Positions 16,700 through 25,214 of a stretch of 44,628 bases of DNA are shown here, one piece after another; position 1 is the first letter of the stretch, and each line of letters starts with the position of its first letter. The DNA is taken from the NCBI RefSeq assembly GCF_023227905.1, contig NZ_JALOCF010000039.1, positions 1 through 44,628 on the forward strand, read 5' to 3'. The translations under genes were made by a program, and so were the position numbers. The notes under the pieces were generated by a model. That model worked only from the letters and a program-made list of their open reading frames with translations, did not search any database and was not told the origin of the DNA. Origin of the DNA: Methylobacter sp. (GTDB lineage Bacteria; Pseudomonadota; Gammaproteobacteria; Methylococcales; Methylomonadaceae).

Positions 16700-18094
16700 G
16701 TGGATATAGAAAACCCAGATACGATTGCAGCCATTGCAACACCGCCAGGGAACGGCGGTGTCGGTATCATTCGCATTTCGGGCACTCTAGTTTCCGAAAT
16801 CGCCAAACATCTAGTCCGCCGCGCCTGTTCACAACAGGCCAGCGGCATACACTCCATCCCTGGCGACAAACCCTTAATTCCCAGGCTGGCCCAGTACTCA
16901 TCTTTTACCGATGAAGACGGCTCAGTGATCGATTCCGGCATCACTCTCTACTTTCCGGCCCCGGCCTCGTACACCGGCGAAGATATCCTTGAACTTCAGG
17001 GCCACGGCGGTTCGGTCGTATTGGATATGCTGTTGCGGCGCGTTTTATCGCTGGGCGCGCGCTTAGCCAATCCCGGCGAATTCACCGAACGCGCATTCCT
17101 TAATAACAAACTCGACTTGGCCCAAGCCGAAGCCGTCGCCGACTTGATTGAAAGCAGCACCGAACAATCGGTCCGTTCGGCGCAAAAATCGATGCAGGGC
17201 GTTTTTTCGATACAGGTCAATGAGCTGGTTGAAGAACTGACCGAACTCAGGATTTATGTCGAAGCGGCGATTGATTTTGTCGATGAAGAAATCGACTTTC
17301 TGACTGACGGCGTAGTCGAAAACCGGATGGTTAAAATACTGAACCGTATCGAACGAATCCAACAAACGGCGCAACAAGGCCGCCTGCTGCGTGACGGCAT
17401 GACTGTAGTACTGGCAGGCAAACCCAACGCCGGAAAATCCAGCCTGTTAAATGCGCTGGCCGGACATGAAGCCGCGATAGTCACCGATATAGCCGGAACC
17501 ACGCGCGACGTATTGAAAGAACGTATCCAGCTGGACGGCATGCCCTTGCATATTATCGACACCGCGGGCTTGCGCGAAAGCGACAATGCGATAGAACAGG
17601 AAGGCATCCGCAGAGCCCATCAGGAAATCAAAAACGCCGATAAAATCTTATTGCTGATCGACGCAAGAGAACCGGACATAGAATCGATATTAAAAACGCT
17701 GCCGTCCGGTAGCAATATCACCCAGATCTACAACAAAATAGACTTGCTGGGACTGGAACCGGAAATCAAACAAACCGAACTTGGTACCCAAATCTATTTG
17801 TCGATAAAAACCGGCAACGGCATGGAGCTGCTAAAACAACACCTCAAACAGAGCGTCGGTTTTAACGAAGCGACCGACAATGTTTTCATCGCCCGAAGAC
17901 GGCATATTGAAGCGTTAAACAAAGGCCATGAATTTGTTGAAAGCGCCTTAGACCAGTTAAAAAGCAGCCAAGCCGGAGAATTGGTCGCCGAAGATTTAAG
18001 ACAGGCGCAAATGAGCCTTGCGGAAATTACCGGAAAATTCACTTCGGATGATTTGCTCGGGAAAATATTTTCCAGCTTTTGTATCGGCAAGTAG
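16700..18094 (+). CDS. mnmE: tRNA uridine-5-carboxymethylaminomethyl modification GTPase MnmE
   Basis: A 464-residue GTPase that with MnmG modifies U34 of tRNAs. The N-terminal folate-binding domain begins DTIAAIATPPGNGGVGIIRISG. The G domain has G1 AGKPNAGKS (239-247), a G2 region AGTTRD, G3 DTAG (287-290) and G4 NKID. The C-terminus ends FCIGK, giving the functional CxGK motif. It starts with GTG 11 nt after yidC, and no ATG gives a better N-terminus. mnmG is not next to it in this window. Confidence 0.96.
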   Translation: MDIENPDTIAAIATPPGNGGVGIIRISGTLVSEIAKHLVRRACSQQASGIHSIPGDKPLIPRLAQYSSFTDEDGSVIDSGITLYFPAPASYTGEDILELQGHGGSVVLDMLLRRVLSLGARLANPGEFTERAFLNNKLDLAQAEAVADLIESSTEQSVRSAQKSMQGVFSIQVNELVEELTELRIYVEAAIDFVDEEIDFLTDGVVENRMVKILNRIERIQQTAQQGRLLRDGMTVVLAGKPNAGKSSLLNALAGHEAAIVTDIAGTTRDVLKERIQLDGMPLHIIDTAGLRESDNAIEQEGIRRAHQEIKNADKILLLIDAREPDIESILKTLPSGSNITQIYNKIDLLGLEPEIKQTELGTQIYLSIKTGNGMELLKQHLKQSVGFNEATDNVFIARRRHIEALNKGHEFVESALDQLKSSQAGELVAEDLRQAQMSLAEITGKFTSDDLLGKIFSSFCIGK

Positions 18095-18139
18095 TTAACG
18101 CCACAGCTAATCTGTCCTTGATTTAGCATAACCAAATCA

Positions 18140-18158
18140 AATAGCCAGTCTGGCTATT
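18140..18158. terminator. Hairpin between convergent mnmE and norR
   Basis: AATAGCCAG and CTGGCTATT form a near-perfect palindrome in the 127-bp gap between two genes that end facing each other. There is no long T-run, so an intrinsic terminator is plausible but not certain. Confidence 0.45.
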
Positions 18159-18221
18159 CCAACGCTGGCGTCCCAAGTTTTCAAATTTCCTGAAAATAGC
18201 TTGAAGCCGACCTGCATGCAA

Positions 18222-19772
18222 TTAACTTTCCGCTTTATCTGCAAGCCGTTTCAGCAAACGGTGAAAATTACCCCGGTCCAGCCCCAGCATTCTTGCCGTA
18301 GCCGCCATATTGCCCTGCTGGGCGACAAGCTGCTGTTGGATGAGTTGTCTCTGGAACTCGTCAACTGCGCTTTTAAAATCTATTGGTGCGGATAATGTTT
18401 TTGATGTGTCTGCTCCAGTTTTGACAGGCGTATCACTCAACGGTTCCGGCACTATATCCAAATAAGCGAGAGATAGGGTTATAAAATCCGCTTGGCGATT
18501 TTCCGGTGTGGCCGATTTAAGCGCCGCCCGACTGAGCAAGTGTTCCAATTCACGGATGTTGCCCGGCCAGTGGTAAGCCAATAAGGCTTTCTTGGCATCC
18601 TGATCCAAGCGCAACTTTTTAATGCCCAGGCGCTGCTGGTTTCTTTCCAAAAAAGCGCCAGCCAGCAACAGCACGTCCTTCTCCCGCTCACGCAATGACG
18701 GAACATGCATGGGATAGACGGCCAAACGGTGGTAAAGATCCGGCCTAAACTGCCCCGCCGCGACTTCCTGCTGCAAGTTGCGGTTGGTTGCGGCAATAAT
18801 CCGTACATTAACCTTGATTTGTTTATCGCTGCCGACGCGCTGTATCTCGCCATTTTGCAAGGTGCGCAATAGCTTGGCCTGAAGCGAAAGCGGCAGCTCG
18901 CCGATTTCATCAAGAAAAATCGTGCCGCCGTTGGCCAGCTCGAATTTACCGGTCCGGTCGCCGGTCGCGCCGGAAAACGCGCCTCTGATATGGCCGAATA
19001 ATTCGCTCTCGGCAATACTCTCAGGCAATGCCGCGCAGTTGACGTAGACCATGACTTGATCCGCACGATTCGATTCCAGATGAATGCGCCGCGCAACCAG
19101 CTCCTTGCCTACGCCGGTTTCACCCAAAATCAACACGGCCAATTCGGACGGCGCAACGATGGAAATTTCATTGCGCAATTTCCGCATGCACTCGCTGTCG
19201 CCGATCATGTCGTGATCAGTGTGTTCCTTGAATAACGCCTGGGTCGCATAGCGCACCCGCTGTTCCAGCAAAGTAATCAGCTCCGCCGCCTTGACCGTCG
19301 CTGCAGTCAGACTGATAAAAGTGCTTAGCTGAACCGGGTCTATATTGTCAAAAGTGCCGGGAGACAGCGCATCCATTGTCAAAACGCCCCAAGGTTCGCC
19401 ATCGATAAACAGCTTGACGCCCATACAGTCATGCACCAGCAATTCATCGTTATCGGTTTCAATTAAGCCGTCATAGGGATCGGGCAGGTCGGAGTCGGCG
19501 GCAAAGCGTACCGATTGATCGGAGGACAGAATCTGCGCCAAACGTGGATGTTCGCTGATCATAAATCGCCGTCCCAGAGTATCTTCCGACAAGCCGTTAA
19601 CCGCCAGCGGTATCAGGCAAGGGTCTTCAAATTTGAGCAACGCGGACGCATCGCAGGGAAAAAGCCGGCATAGATGCGCCAATAAGCGCTGGTAGCGCTG
19701 TTCTGCCGACATGTTTGTGGATAGGTCGGCAACAATGGAAATTAGCGAGCTGGAAAATAAGTTTGTCGTCAT
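18222..19772 (-). CDS. norR: NorR: nitric-oxide-sensing sigma-54-dependent activator
   Basis: From the chosen start the protein has 516 residues. An N-terminal GAF domain contains the segment RFAADSDLPDPYDGLI, as in E. coli NorR as I recall it. D101 and C116 occupy positions close to the iron-site residues described there. The AAA+ domain has GETGVGKE (217-224), GAFSGA at 264-269 (the sigma-54-contacting GAFTGA loop with T changed to S) and FLDEIGE. A Fis-type HTH ends the protein (NMAATARMLGLDRGNFHRLL). It is divergent from hcp. The open frame continues to 19823, but the ATG at 19772 leaves the putative NorR sites outside the coding region and fits the family length. Confidence 0.92.
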   Translation of the reverse strand: MTTNLFSSSLISIVADLSTNMSAEQRYQRLLAHLCRLFPCDASALLKFEDPCLIPLAVNGLSEDTLGRRFMISEHPRLAQILSSDQSVRFAADSDLPDPYDGLIETDNDELLVHDCMGVKLFIDGEPWGVLTMDALSPGTFDNIDPVQLSTFISLTAATVKAAELITLLEQRVRYATQALFKEHTDHDMIGDSECMRKLRNEISIVAPSELAVLILGETGVGKELVARRIHLESNRADQVMVYVNCAALPESIAESELFGHIRGAFSGATGDRTGKFELANGGTIFLDEIGELPLSLQAKLLRTLQNGEIQRVGSDKQIKVNVRIIAATNRNLQQEVAAGQFRPDLYHRLAVYPMHVPSLREREKDVLLLAGAFLERNQQRLGIKKLRLDQDAKKALLAYHWPGNIRELEHLLSRAALKSATPENRQADFITLSLAYLDIVPEPLSDTPVKTGADTSKTLSAPIDFKSAVDEFQRQLIQQQLVAQQGNMAATARMLGLDRGNFHRLLKRLADKAES

Positions 19773-19787
19773 AGTGATAACGCCGAT

Positions 19788-19798
19788 GTTAATTAGAC
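19788..19798. promoter_or_regulatory. NorR-type binding site 1
   Basis: GTTAATTAGAC fits the GT-N7-AC core known for NorR. It lies between norR and hcp. Confidence 0.6.
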
Positions 19799-19812
19799 AG
19801 CTTAATAATGAT

Positions 19813-19823
19813 GTTAATAACAC
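19813..19823. promoter_or_regulatory. NorR-type binding site 2
   Basis: GTTAATAACAC fits GT-N7-AC and is exactly 25 bp from site 1. It lies 42 bp upstream of the sigma-54 promoter. A third site, as in E. coli norVW, was not found in consensus form. Confidence 0.6.
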
Positions 19824-19864
19824 AACGATACCTTAATTAAACCAGAAAATACAAGGTTTTTCGC

Positions 19865-19880
19865 TTGGCATGGTAAATGC
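19865..19880 (+). promoter_or_regulatory. Sigma-54 promoter of hcp
   Basis: TTGGCATGGTAAATGC has the -24 GG and -12 GC dinucleotides separated by exactly 10 nt, close to the TGGCAC-N5-TTGC consensus. It lies about 80 bp upstream of hcp and downstream of two NorR-type sites. Confidence 0.8.
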
Positions 19881-19958
19881 TCTTACCCAAGAGATTGGAA
19901 AAATCCAATAAACCGTTCGATCTTAAATAAAGCTATTCAAGCTTGAGGAGAGTACCTG

Positions 19959-21626
19959 ATGTTTTGTTACCAATGCGAACAAACCGACCGCTCCAATGCC
20001 GTCAGCGGTTGCGCAACCGCCAAAGGCATGTGCGGCAAAGATGCCACGACTTCCGATTTGCAGGATCTGCTGATATACGGCGTCAAGGGCATTGCCCAAT
20101 ACGCCAAGCGAGCCCGGGCTTTGAATGCCCCGGATAATGCGGCAGGAGACTTCATGCTGTACGCGATGTTCACGACATTGACCAATGTGAACTTCAACGC
20201 GACCCGCTTTGTCGCGCTGATACAGCAAGCTGCGCAGATAAGGGACCGGGTCAAGGCGAGCTATATTCAGGCGGCGCTTGCGTCTGGCCTTACGCCTGAA
20301 CAACTTGCCGGCGCTGCTGCCTGGGAACCGGCCGCCGACATGGACGGGATGCTCAAACAGGCTGCCGGTGTAGGCATCAATGCCGGGCTCGATCAAGTCG
20401 GCGCGGACATTATCGGCCTGCGTTCGTTAGTGCTTTACGGCCTCAAAGGCGTTTGCGCCTATGCACACCATGCCTATGTGTTGGGCAAGGAAAGCGATAC
20501 GGTTTATGCCGGCATCGAAGATGCGCTGGATTTTCTTAGTAATGATCCTACCGATGTTGAAGCGTTGCTGAATCAGGCCATGGCGTTGGGTACGTTAAAT
20601 CTTGAAGTCATGGCATTATTGGATGAGGCCAACACCGGCACGTTCGGTGCGCAGCAGCCGACCCAAGTACGCGTCACGCCGATCAAAGGCAAGGCCATTC
20701 TGGTGTCCGGCCACGATCTCGGCGACTTGGCCGCTTTGCTGGAGCAAACCCAAGGCACAGGCATCAATATTTACACGCACGGCGAAATGCTGCCCGCCCA
20801 TGCCTACCCAAAACTTAAGGTTTATCCGCATCTAGCCGGCAATTACGGCGGCGCCTGGCAGGATCAACAAAAAGAGTTTGCCGAGTTTCCGGGCCCTATT
20901 TTGATGACCTCCAACTGCATCATCGAGCCGCAACCCCAATACCGTCAGCGCATTTTTACCGCAGGCCCGGTAGGCTGGCCCGGCGTGCGCCACATCAGCG
21001 ACAAGAATTTTGCGCCGTTAATCCAGGCAGCTCAAGCATTGCCGGGATTTAAAGATGACGCCATTGAAAAATCGATTACCGTCGGTTTCGGCCGCGATGC
21101 GGTCTTGGGCGTGGCGGATAAAGTGATTGACGCGGTCAAGTCCGGCGCCATCCGCCATTTCTTCCTGATTGGCGGCTGTGACGGCGCAGCTCCCGGCCGC
21201 AATTATTACACCGAGTTCGCCGAGCAGGCTCCAGAGGATACCGTGGTTATGACCCTGGGCTGCAACAAATACCGCTTTAATCAACATGACTTCGGCGATA
21301 TCGGGGGCATTCCGCGTCTGCTGGATTTAGGCCAATGCAATGATAGCTACTCGGCGATCAAAATTGCCACTGCGCTGGCCGGCGCTTTTGAATGCGGCGT
21401 GAACGAGCTGCCGCTGTCCCTGATCGTGTCATGGTTTGAACAAAAAGCCGCTGCCGTATTGCTGACTTTGCTGGCTCTGGGTATCCGCAACATTCGCCTT
21501 GGCCCTACATTGCCTGCTTTCCTGACGCCTAACCTGGTGCAGGTGCTGGTGGATAAGTTCGGGCTAATACCGATCACTACTGCGTCGGCCGATATCGAAG
21601 CAGCGCTGTCGCGTAAAGCCGCATAA
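19959..21626 (+). CDS. hcp: Hybrid-cluster protein / hydroxylamine reductase
   Basis: A 555-residue iron-sulfur protein that handles nitric oxide and nitrosylation stress (NO reductase, S-nitrosylase and hydroxylamine reductase activities are reported for the family). The N-terminal cysteines C3, C6, C18 and C25 have CX2C-X11-C-X6-C spacing, the class II (enteric-type) pattern. Hybrid-cluster ligand motifs follow, including TSNC, GGCDGA and LGCNKYRFN. GAGGAGAG lies upstream of the ATG. The gene is preceded by a sigma-54 promoter and NorR-type sites and followed by its probable reductase. Confidence 0.97.
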   Translation: MFCYQCEQTDRSNAVSGCATAKGMCGKDATTSDLQDLLIYGVKGIAQYAKRARALNAPDNAAGDFMLYAMFTTLTNVNFNATRFVALIQQAAQIRDRVKASYIQAALASGLTPEQLAGAAAWEPAADMDGMLKQAAGVGINAGLDQVGADIIGLRSLVLYGLKGVCAYAHHAYVLGKESDTVYAGIEDALDFLSNDPTDVEALLNQAMALGTLNLEVMALLDEANTGTFGAQQPTQVRVTPIKGKAILVSGHDLGDLAALLEQTQGTGINIYTHGEMLPAHAYPKLKVYPHLAGNYGGAWQDQQKEFAEFPGPILMTSNCIIEPQPQYRQRIFTAGPVGWPGVRHISDKNFAPLIQAAQALPGFKDDAIEKSITVGFGRDAVLGVADKVIDAVKSGAIRHFFLIGGCDGAAPGRNYYTEFAEQAPEDTVVMTLGCNKYRFNQHDFGDIGGIPRLLDLGQCNDSYSAIKIATALAGAFECGVNELPLSLIVSWFEQKAAAVLLTLLALGIRNIRLGPTLPAFLTPNLVQVLVDKFGLIPITTASADIEAALSRKAA

Positions 21627-21639
21627 TTTTATTTCTCCC

Positions 21640-21740
21640 GCCGCCGGAAATGCACAAGTCTTTGTAACCATTCAGCCTACTTCTACTTTGAAATCCCTTT
21701 TTTCAAAGAAAGCTTGAATATTCACAGCCTTTCCGGCGGC
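21640..21740 (+). terminator. Nested hairpin ending in a T-run between hcp and the reductase gene
   Basis: GCCGCCGGAAA (21640-21650) pairs with TTTCCGGCGGC (21730-21740) as an 11-bp perfect stem, followed at once by ATTTTTT. Inside the loop, CTTTGAAA (21686-21693) pairs with TTTCAAAG (21701-21708). This fits an intrinsic terminator or attenuator that would make reductase expression lower than hcp. The large outer loop makes efficient termination uncertain. Confidence 0.55.
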
Positions 21741-21763
21741 ATTTTTTGGAGTCCAAACAAAAC

Positions 21764-22798
21764 ATGAATACTCACGCTATTGAACTGACTACCCGAGACG
21801 GAGAACAGCTCCGTTTTGAATGCGCCGCCGACCAGAATCTGCTGGCTGCCGCCGCCAGCGTCCACATCGTTTTGCCTGCCCAGTGCGGGCAGGGTAATTG
21901 CGGCACGTGTTATGCCAATGTCACTGATGGCGAGTTTACCTTGGGTAAACACAACCCAGCCGCACTGCCCGTAGACGATGAAGCACAGGGAGGCACCTTG
22001 CTTTGCTGCACCTTTCCGCGTAGCGATTTGCGTATTGACTTGCCTTTTGCCCATGACCGTATCCTGATCGGTGAAATCAAGGTCAGAAACGCTGAAATTA
22101 CCGCTATCGATTCCGTCGGCGAAAACACCTTGCGCCTGGAATTGCTTCTGGCGCCGGATGAGGACGGCGGCAGCGTTGCCGAATTTGAACCTGGCCAGTT
22201 CATGGAACTGGAAGTGCCGGGGCAGGGCATCAAGCGCGCTTATTCGCTTGCTAATACGGGCAATTGGGAAGGCCGGCTGGAATTTTTGATCCGTCTGCAA
22301 CCCGGCGGACTTTTTTCCACTTGGCTTCAAAAACAGGCCGCTGTCGGGCAGACCTTGATCGTTCACGGTCCCAAAGGCGCTTTCGGCTTGTCTGAAAACG
22401 GCCTTAAGCCACGTTGGTTTGTGGCTGGTGGCACCGGTTTGGCGCCGATGCTGTCTATGTTAAGGCGTATGGCCGAGTTTCAGGAACCGCATCCGGCACG
22501 GCTTTATTTCGGTGCAAACCGCAGCGAAGAATTGTTTTTCCAGGCCGAGTTGAAGGCATTGCAGGCGGAACTGCCCCAGCTTCAGGTGGTTTTTTGCGTA
22601 TGGAAACCTGATGACAATTGGCAGGGCTTTTGCGGTACGCCGGTTGATGCCTTGGCCCAAGACTTGGCGGATGCGACGGTGTTTCCCGATATTTATCTAT
22701 GCGGCCCGCCGGCTCTGCTCGATGCTGCCGAAGCGGCCGCTAAAGCCACAGGCGTACCTGCCGACCAAATATTGAGCGAGAGATTTTTGCCGGCTTAA
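21764..22798 (+). CDS. NADH-dependent [2Fe-2S]/FAD reductase, MmoC-like, probable electron donor to Hcp
   Basis: This 344-residue protein has an N-terminal plant-type ferredoxin domain with C41, C46, C49 and C81 or C82 (CGQGNCGTC, then LLCCTFP). An FNR-type FAD domain (RAYSLAN) and an NAD domain (VAGGTGLAPMLSM, YLCGPP) follow. This is the domain order of MmoC and BenC, opposite to enteric Hcr, where the ferredoxin domain is C-terminal. Length and many motifs match MmoC of soluble methane monooxygenase as I recall it, but no mmo genes are nearby. Its position after hcp suggests it supplies electrons to Hcp. The ATG at 21764 has GGAG about 13 nt upstream; the frame opens at 21746. Confidence 0.88.
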   Translation: MNTHAIELTTRDGEQLRFECAADQNLLAAAASVHIVLPAQCGQGNCGTCYANVTDGEFTLGKHNPAALPVDDEAQGGTLLCCTFPRSDLRIDLPFAHDRILIGEIKVRNAEITAIDSVGENTLRLELLLAPDEDGGSVAEFEPGQFMELEVPGQGIKRAYSLANTGNWEGRLEFLIRLQPGGLFSTWLQKQAAVGQTLIVHGPKGAFGLSENGLKPRWFVAGGTGLAPMLSMLRRMAEFQEPHPARLYFGANRSEELFFQAELKALQAELPQLQVVFCVWKPDDNWQGFCGTPVDALAQDLADATVFPDIYLCGPPALLDAAEAAAKATGVPADQILSERFLPA

Positions 22799-22895
22799 AG
22801 ACCGGGGGATCTGAAACGAGCGGTCAAGAAAGAATTGAAATAATTCGGAAGGGAGAGAGCACCGGCTTGTGGCCGAAAAACAGAAAGCGGTAAAA

Positions 22896-22931
22896 ACCCT
22901 ATCAGGAAAACAAATGCTCTCCTGATAGGGT
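22896..22931. terminator. Strong hairpin terminator between convergent genes
   Basis: ACCCTATCAGGA (22896-22907) and TCCTGATAGGGT (22920-22931) form a perfect 12-bp stem with a 12-nt loop. On the minus strand it is followed by T5, so it terminates the small secreted-protein gene. It may also stop transcripts coming from the hcp operon. Confidence 0.85.
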
Positions 22932-22941
22932 CAGGTCATTC

Positions 22942-23328
22942 TTAGATTAAGCTTTTCAAAGCTTCAAATTTCTTTGCTGCTTCTTTTAATGCTTCTTCTG
23001 CTTCTTGTGTCTTGCCTTCTTGGGCAAGTTTTTTAGCTGATTTCAGAACGTTGTTAGCTGATGCGCGAGCTCTATCAACTTTATCGTTAGCATTGATTTC
23101 TTTGCTTAAATCAGACGCATCTTTGATCAGATCGGCAAGTGCATCGCCCTGTGTACCTGAAGCCGCAGCGTCAATCGCAACTTTGATTTTAGCGCTTACA
23201 TTGTTAATCGCATCTGCGGGAGCATAGGTAACTCTTCCTTTATCAGTTTCTGCCATAGCTGAAGTTGAAACAGCACCCATAGAAGCTGCAATTAATGAAG
23301 CCAGTAAGATTTTTTTTAACATTTTCAT
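22942..23328 (-). CDS. Small secreted helical protein (paralogue of 23553-23945), function unknown
   Basis: A 128-residue protein with a clear signal peptide (MKMLKKILLASLIAASMGAV, probable cleavage after SAMA at about residue 26). The mature part is alanine-, lysine- and glutamate-rich and predicted helical, with two helical hairpin-like halves (DALADLIKDASDLSKEI and TQEAEEALKEAAKKFEALK). I do not recognise a named family. It resembles its neighbour in signal peptide, length and the C-terminal pattern R-A-x-x-x-L plus EEAL/EETL. It is probably periplasmic. A strong terminator follows its stop. Confidence 0.8.
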   Translation of the reverse strand: MKMLKKILLASLIAASMGAVSTSAMAETDKGRVTYAPADAINNVSAKIKVAIDAAASGTQGDALADLIKDASDLSKEINANDKVDRARASANNVLKSAKKLAQEGKTQEAEEALKEAAKKFEALKSLI

Positions 23329-23552
23329 ATTCCACTCGACAAGTGATTGTTATATTTTAATTAAATTGGATGTGTAACTATTTATACCAATAGCCATATA
23401 CCGGCATAAATTCTAACACATATTGAAACTGTACAACTAGCAGTCGAAGAATGAAAAAAACGATTTTTAGTAAGGTTTATTTTTGAATTAAAGATCAGAT
23501 TCAAACACTCTACAAATGATTGAATCTGACTTAACAGCGGATAACTTGCGAC

Positions 23553-23945
23553 TTAGTGTCCTGCGTCGTAAGTTACTTTCATTTCTTTAAATTGGGCTAA
23601 ACTGGCTCTTAATGTTTCTTCGGCTGATTTATTGTCGCCGTTTTCAACAGCTTCACGAGCTACTCTCAATTTATCATTGGCTCTTTGGCGAAGACGTTCA
23701 GTTAACTCATAACGAAACTCTTTTTGGTATTGGCGAGCTTCAGCAATGGTGTTTGAAGTCTCATCTTTGCTGGCCCCTTTTTCGATTAAGCTAATCGCTT
23801 CTTCGATTTTAGAAATTGTATTTTCAGCGGCTTCTCTAACAACAGCATTGCCGTCTTTTTTTTCAGCAGCAAAAGTTGTTGATGAAACTGCCGCCATTGA
23901 TATTGCGATAGCAACAGAAACTGCGATTTTTTTTAATACTTTCAT
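23553..23945 (-). CDS. Small secreted helical protein (paralogue of 22942-23328), function unknown
   Basis: A 130-residue protein beginning MKVLKKIAVSVAIAISMAAV, with probable signal cleavage near TFA-AEKK (residue 26). The mature protein is charged and helical (ENTISKIEEAISLIEKGASKDETSN, then RANDKLRVAREAVENGDNKSAEETLRASL). It matches the neighbouring gene in layout and in the C-terminal motif, so a tandem duplication is likely. A 224-bp gap separates them, so each may have its own promoter. No catalytic or metal-binding motif stands out. The product probably stays in the periplasm. Confidence 0.8.
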   Translation of the reverse strand: MKVLKKIAVSVAIAISMAAVSSTTFAAEKKDGNAVVREAAENTISKIEEAISLIEKGASKDETSNTIAEARQYQKEFRYELTERLRQRANDKLRVAREAVENGDNKSAEETLRASLAQFKEMKVTYDAGH

Positions 23946-24183
23946 TCGTTAAACCTATGATGTTATATATTTTTGTGTTTAGCATAACTATTAAAAATGA
24001 GAGTTAATGCTAAAAAGCAAAAATCCAACATAATGAATGGCTAATACTGCACGGCATTCTAGCACAGAAAAAATTAATCGCTTGATTTTAAAGAAATAAT
24101 TACCATTAAAATTAAATGGTTATAAGGCCTCGCATAGCAGCCGTCTTATCACTCAGATGAAAATAGCATTTATAAAAACAGCG

Positions 24184-24375
24184 TTATTCATCATCTCTTT
24201 TAACGTCAAGAACCATTTCCCCAGCCTGATCTTCGGACACAATAAATAAAATAGGCCGGCAGCAAACCGAACAGTCTTCGTAATACTGTTGAGGGCCTGA
24301 GCTGGTATCTACCAATACATCCAGGGATTCGCCGCAATAGGGACAAACAATAATGATTTCATTGAGATCGTGCAT
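24184..24375 (-). CDS. CPXCG-motif cysteine-rich small protein
   Basis: A 63-residue protein with CPYCG at residues 11-15 and CSVC near 36-39, a four-cysteine probable zinc-binding pattern. This matches the conserved CPXCG-type family found in many gammaproteobacteria. Its biochemical role is not known. It starts 2 nt after the stop of the SDR gene and is the last gene of a three-gene leftward unit. Confidence 0.85.
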   Translation of the reverse strand: MHDLNEIIIVCPYCGESLDVLVDTSSGPQQYYEDCSVCCRPILFIVSEDQAGEMVLDVKRDDE

Positions 24376-24377
24376 GA

Positions 24378-25208
24378 CTAAACCTTTCTAAGCAGGGCAT
24401 CCAACCAGGGCAGGGGCAGAATGCGTTTAAGAAAGCCAAACAAATAGGTTGGGAAAGTAACGTAATAACGCACTTTAGGTCGTCTGGCTTCCAGTGCGTG
24501 GATAACTTTTTTGGTAACGGCAGAAGCCGGAAGCGTAAACGGAACGGCGGCCCCTTCTTTTTGCAAACGGGCTTCCATGGTTTGATAAATTTCTTTATGG
24601 TAGCTGTGCGTAGCATCTATATTTTTCTTATAGAGAGCCAAAGAGTTTTTTCTGAACTCGGTCAGAATCGGCCCAGGCTCAATCAGCGAAATGTGAATAT
24701 CAGTGCCGTAAAGCTCAAGGCGTAAGGTATCGGCCAAACCTTCCAATGCAAATTTGCTGGCATTATAAGCTCCCCGATAACGCATCGCGACCAAGCCCAA
24801 TACTGAACTGTTATAGATAATGCGGCCATGCCCCTGTTTTCGCATCAAGGGTATGATCAGGTTGGTCAACTCATGCGTGCCAAACAAATTAGTCTCAAAC
24901 TGAAACCTGAGTACATCGCGGGATAAATCCTCAACAGCGCCGGGTTGACCGAAAGCGCCATTGTTAAACAGCGCGTCGATTTTACCGTCGCTTAATTTAA
25001 TTGCCGAGTTGACCGCTTGTTGAATGCTATCGCTATCGGCCAGATCCAGCTGGATTGCGGTAAAGCCTTCCTGTTGCAGCCGGAATACATCTTCCTGTTT
25101 TCTTGCCGAAGCAATAACCGTATGGCCGCGCTTTTTTAATTCAACCGCAGTAGTGTAGCCAATGCCGGTGGAGCAGCCGGTAATTAAAATGGTTTTTGAC
25201 GAGTTCAT
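24378..25208 (-). CDS. Short-chain dehydrogenase/reductase
   Basis: A 276-residue classical SDR. The nucleotide-binding motif is TGCSTGIG (10-17), with NNG at 82-84, catalytic serine at 134-135 (YNSSVLG), and tyrosine 148 and lysine 152 (YNASK). The C-terminal extension ends in a hydrophobic stretch (PTYLFGFLKRILPLPWLDALL) that may touch the membrane. The substrate cannot be read from the sequence. It sits 6 nt after the DUF4124 gene and 2 nt before the CPXCG gene, so the three are probably cotranscribed. Confidence 0.88.
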   Translation of the reverse strand: MNSSKTILITGCSTGIGYTTAVELKKRGHTVIASARKQEDVFRLQQEGFTAIQLDLADSDSIQQAVNSAIKLSDGKIDALFNNGAFGQPGAVEDLSRDVLRFQFETNLFGTHELTNLIIPLMRKQGHGRIIYNSSVLGLVAMRYRGAYNASKFALEGLADTLRLELYGTDIHISLIEPGPILTEFRKNSLALYKKNIDATHSYHKEIYQTMEARLQKEGAAVPFTLPASAVTKKVIHALEARRPKVRYYVTFPTYLFGFLKRILPLPWLDALLRKV

Positions 25209-25214
25209 TAGTAA

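Noticed and set aside
21764..22798. Soluble methane monooxygenase reductase gene mmoC proper
   Set aside because: The protein resembles MmoC, but no mmoX, mmoY, mmoB, mmoZ or mmoD genes are near. It follows hcp under a NorR-type control region, so a role with Hcp fits better.
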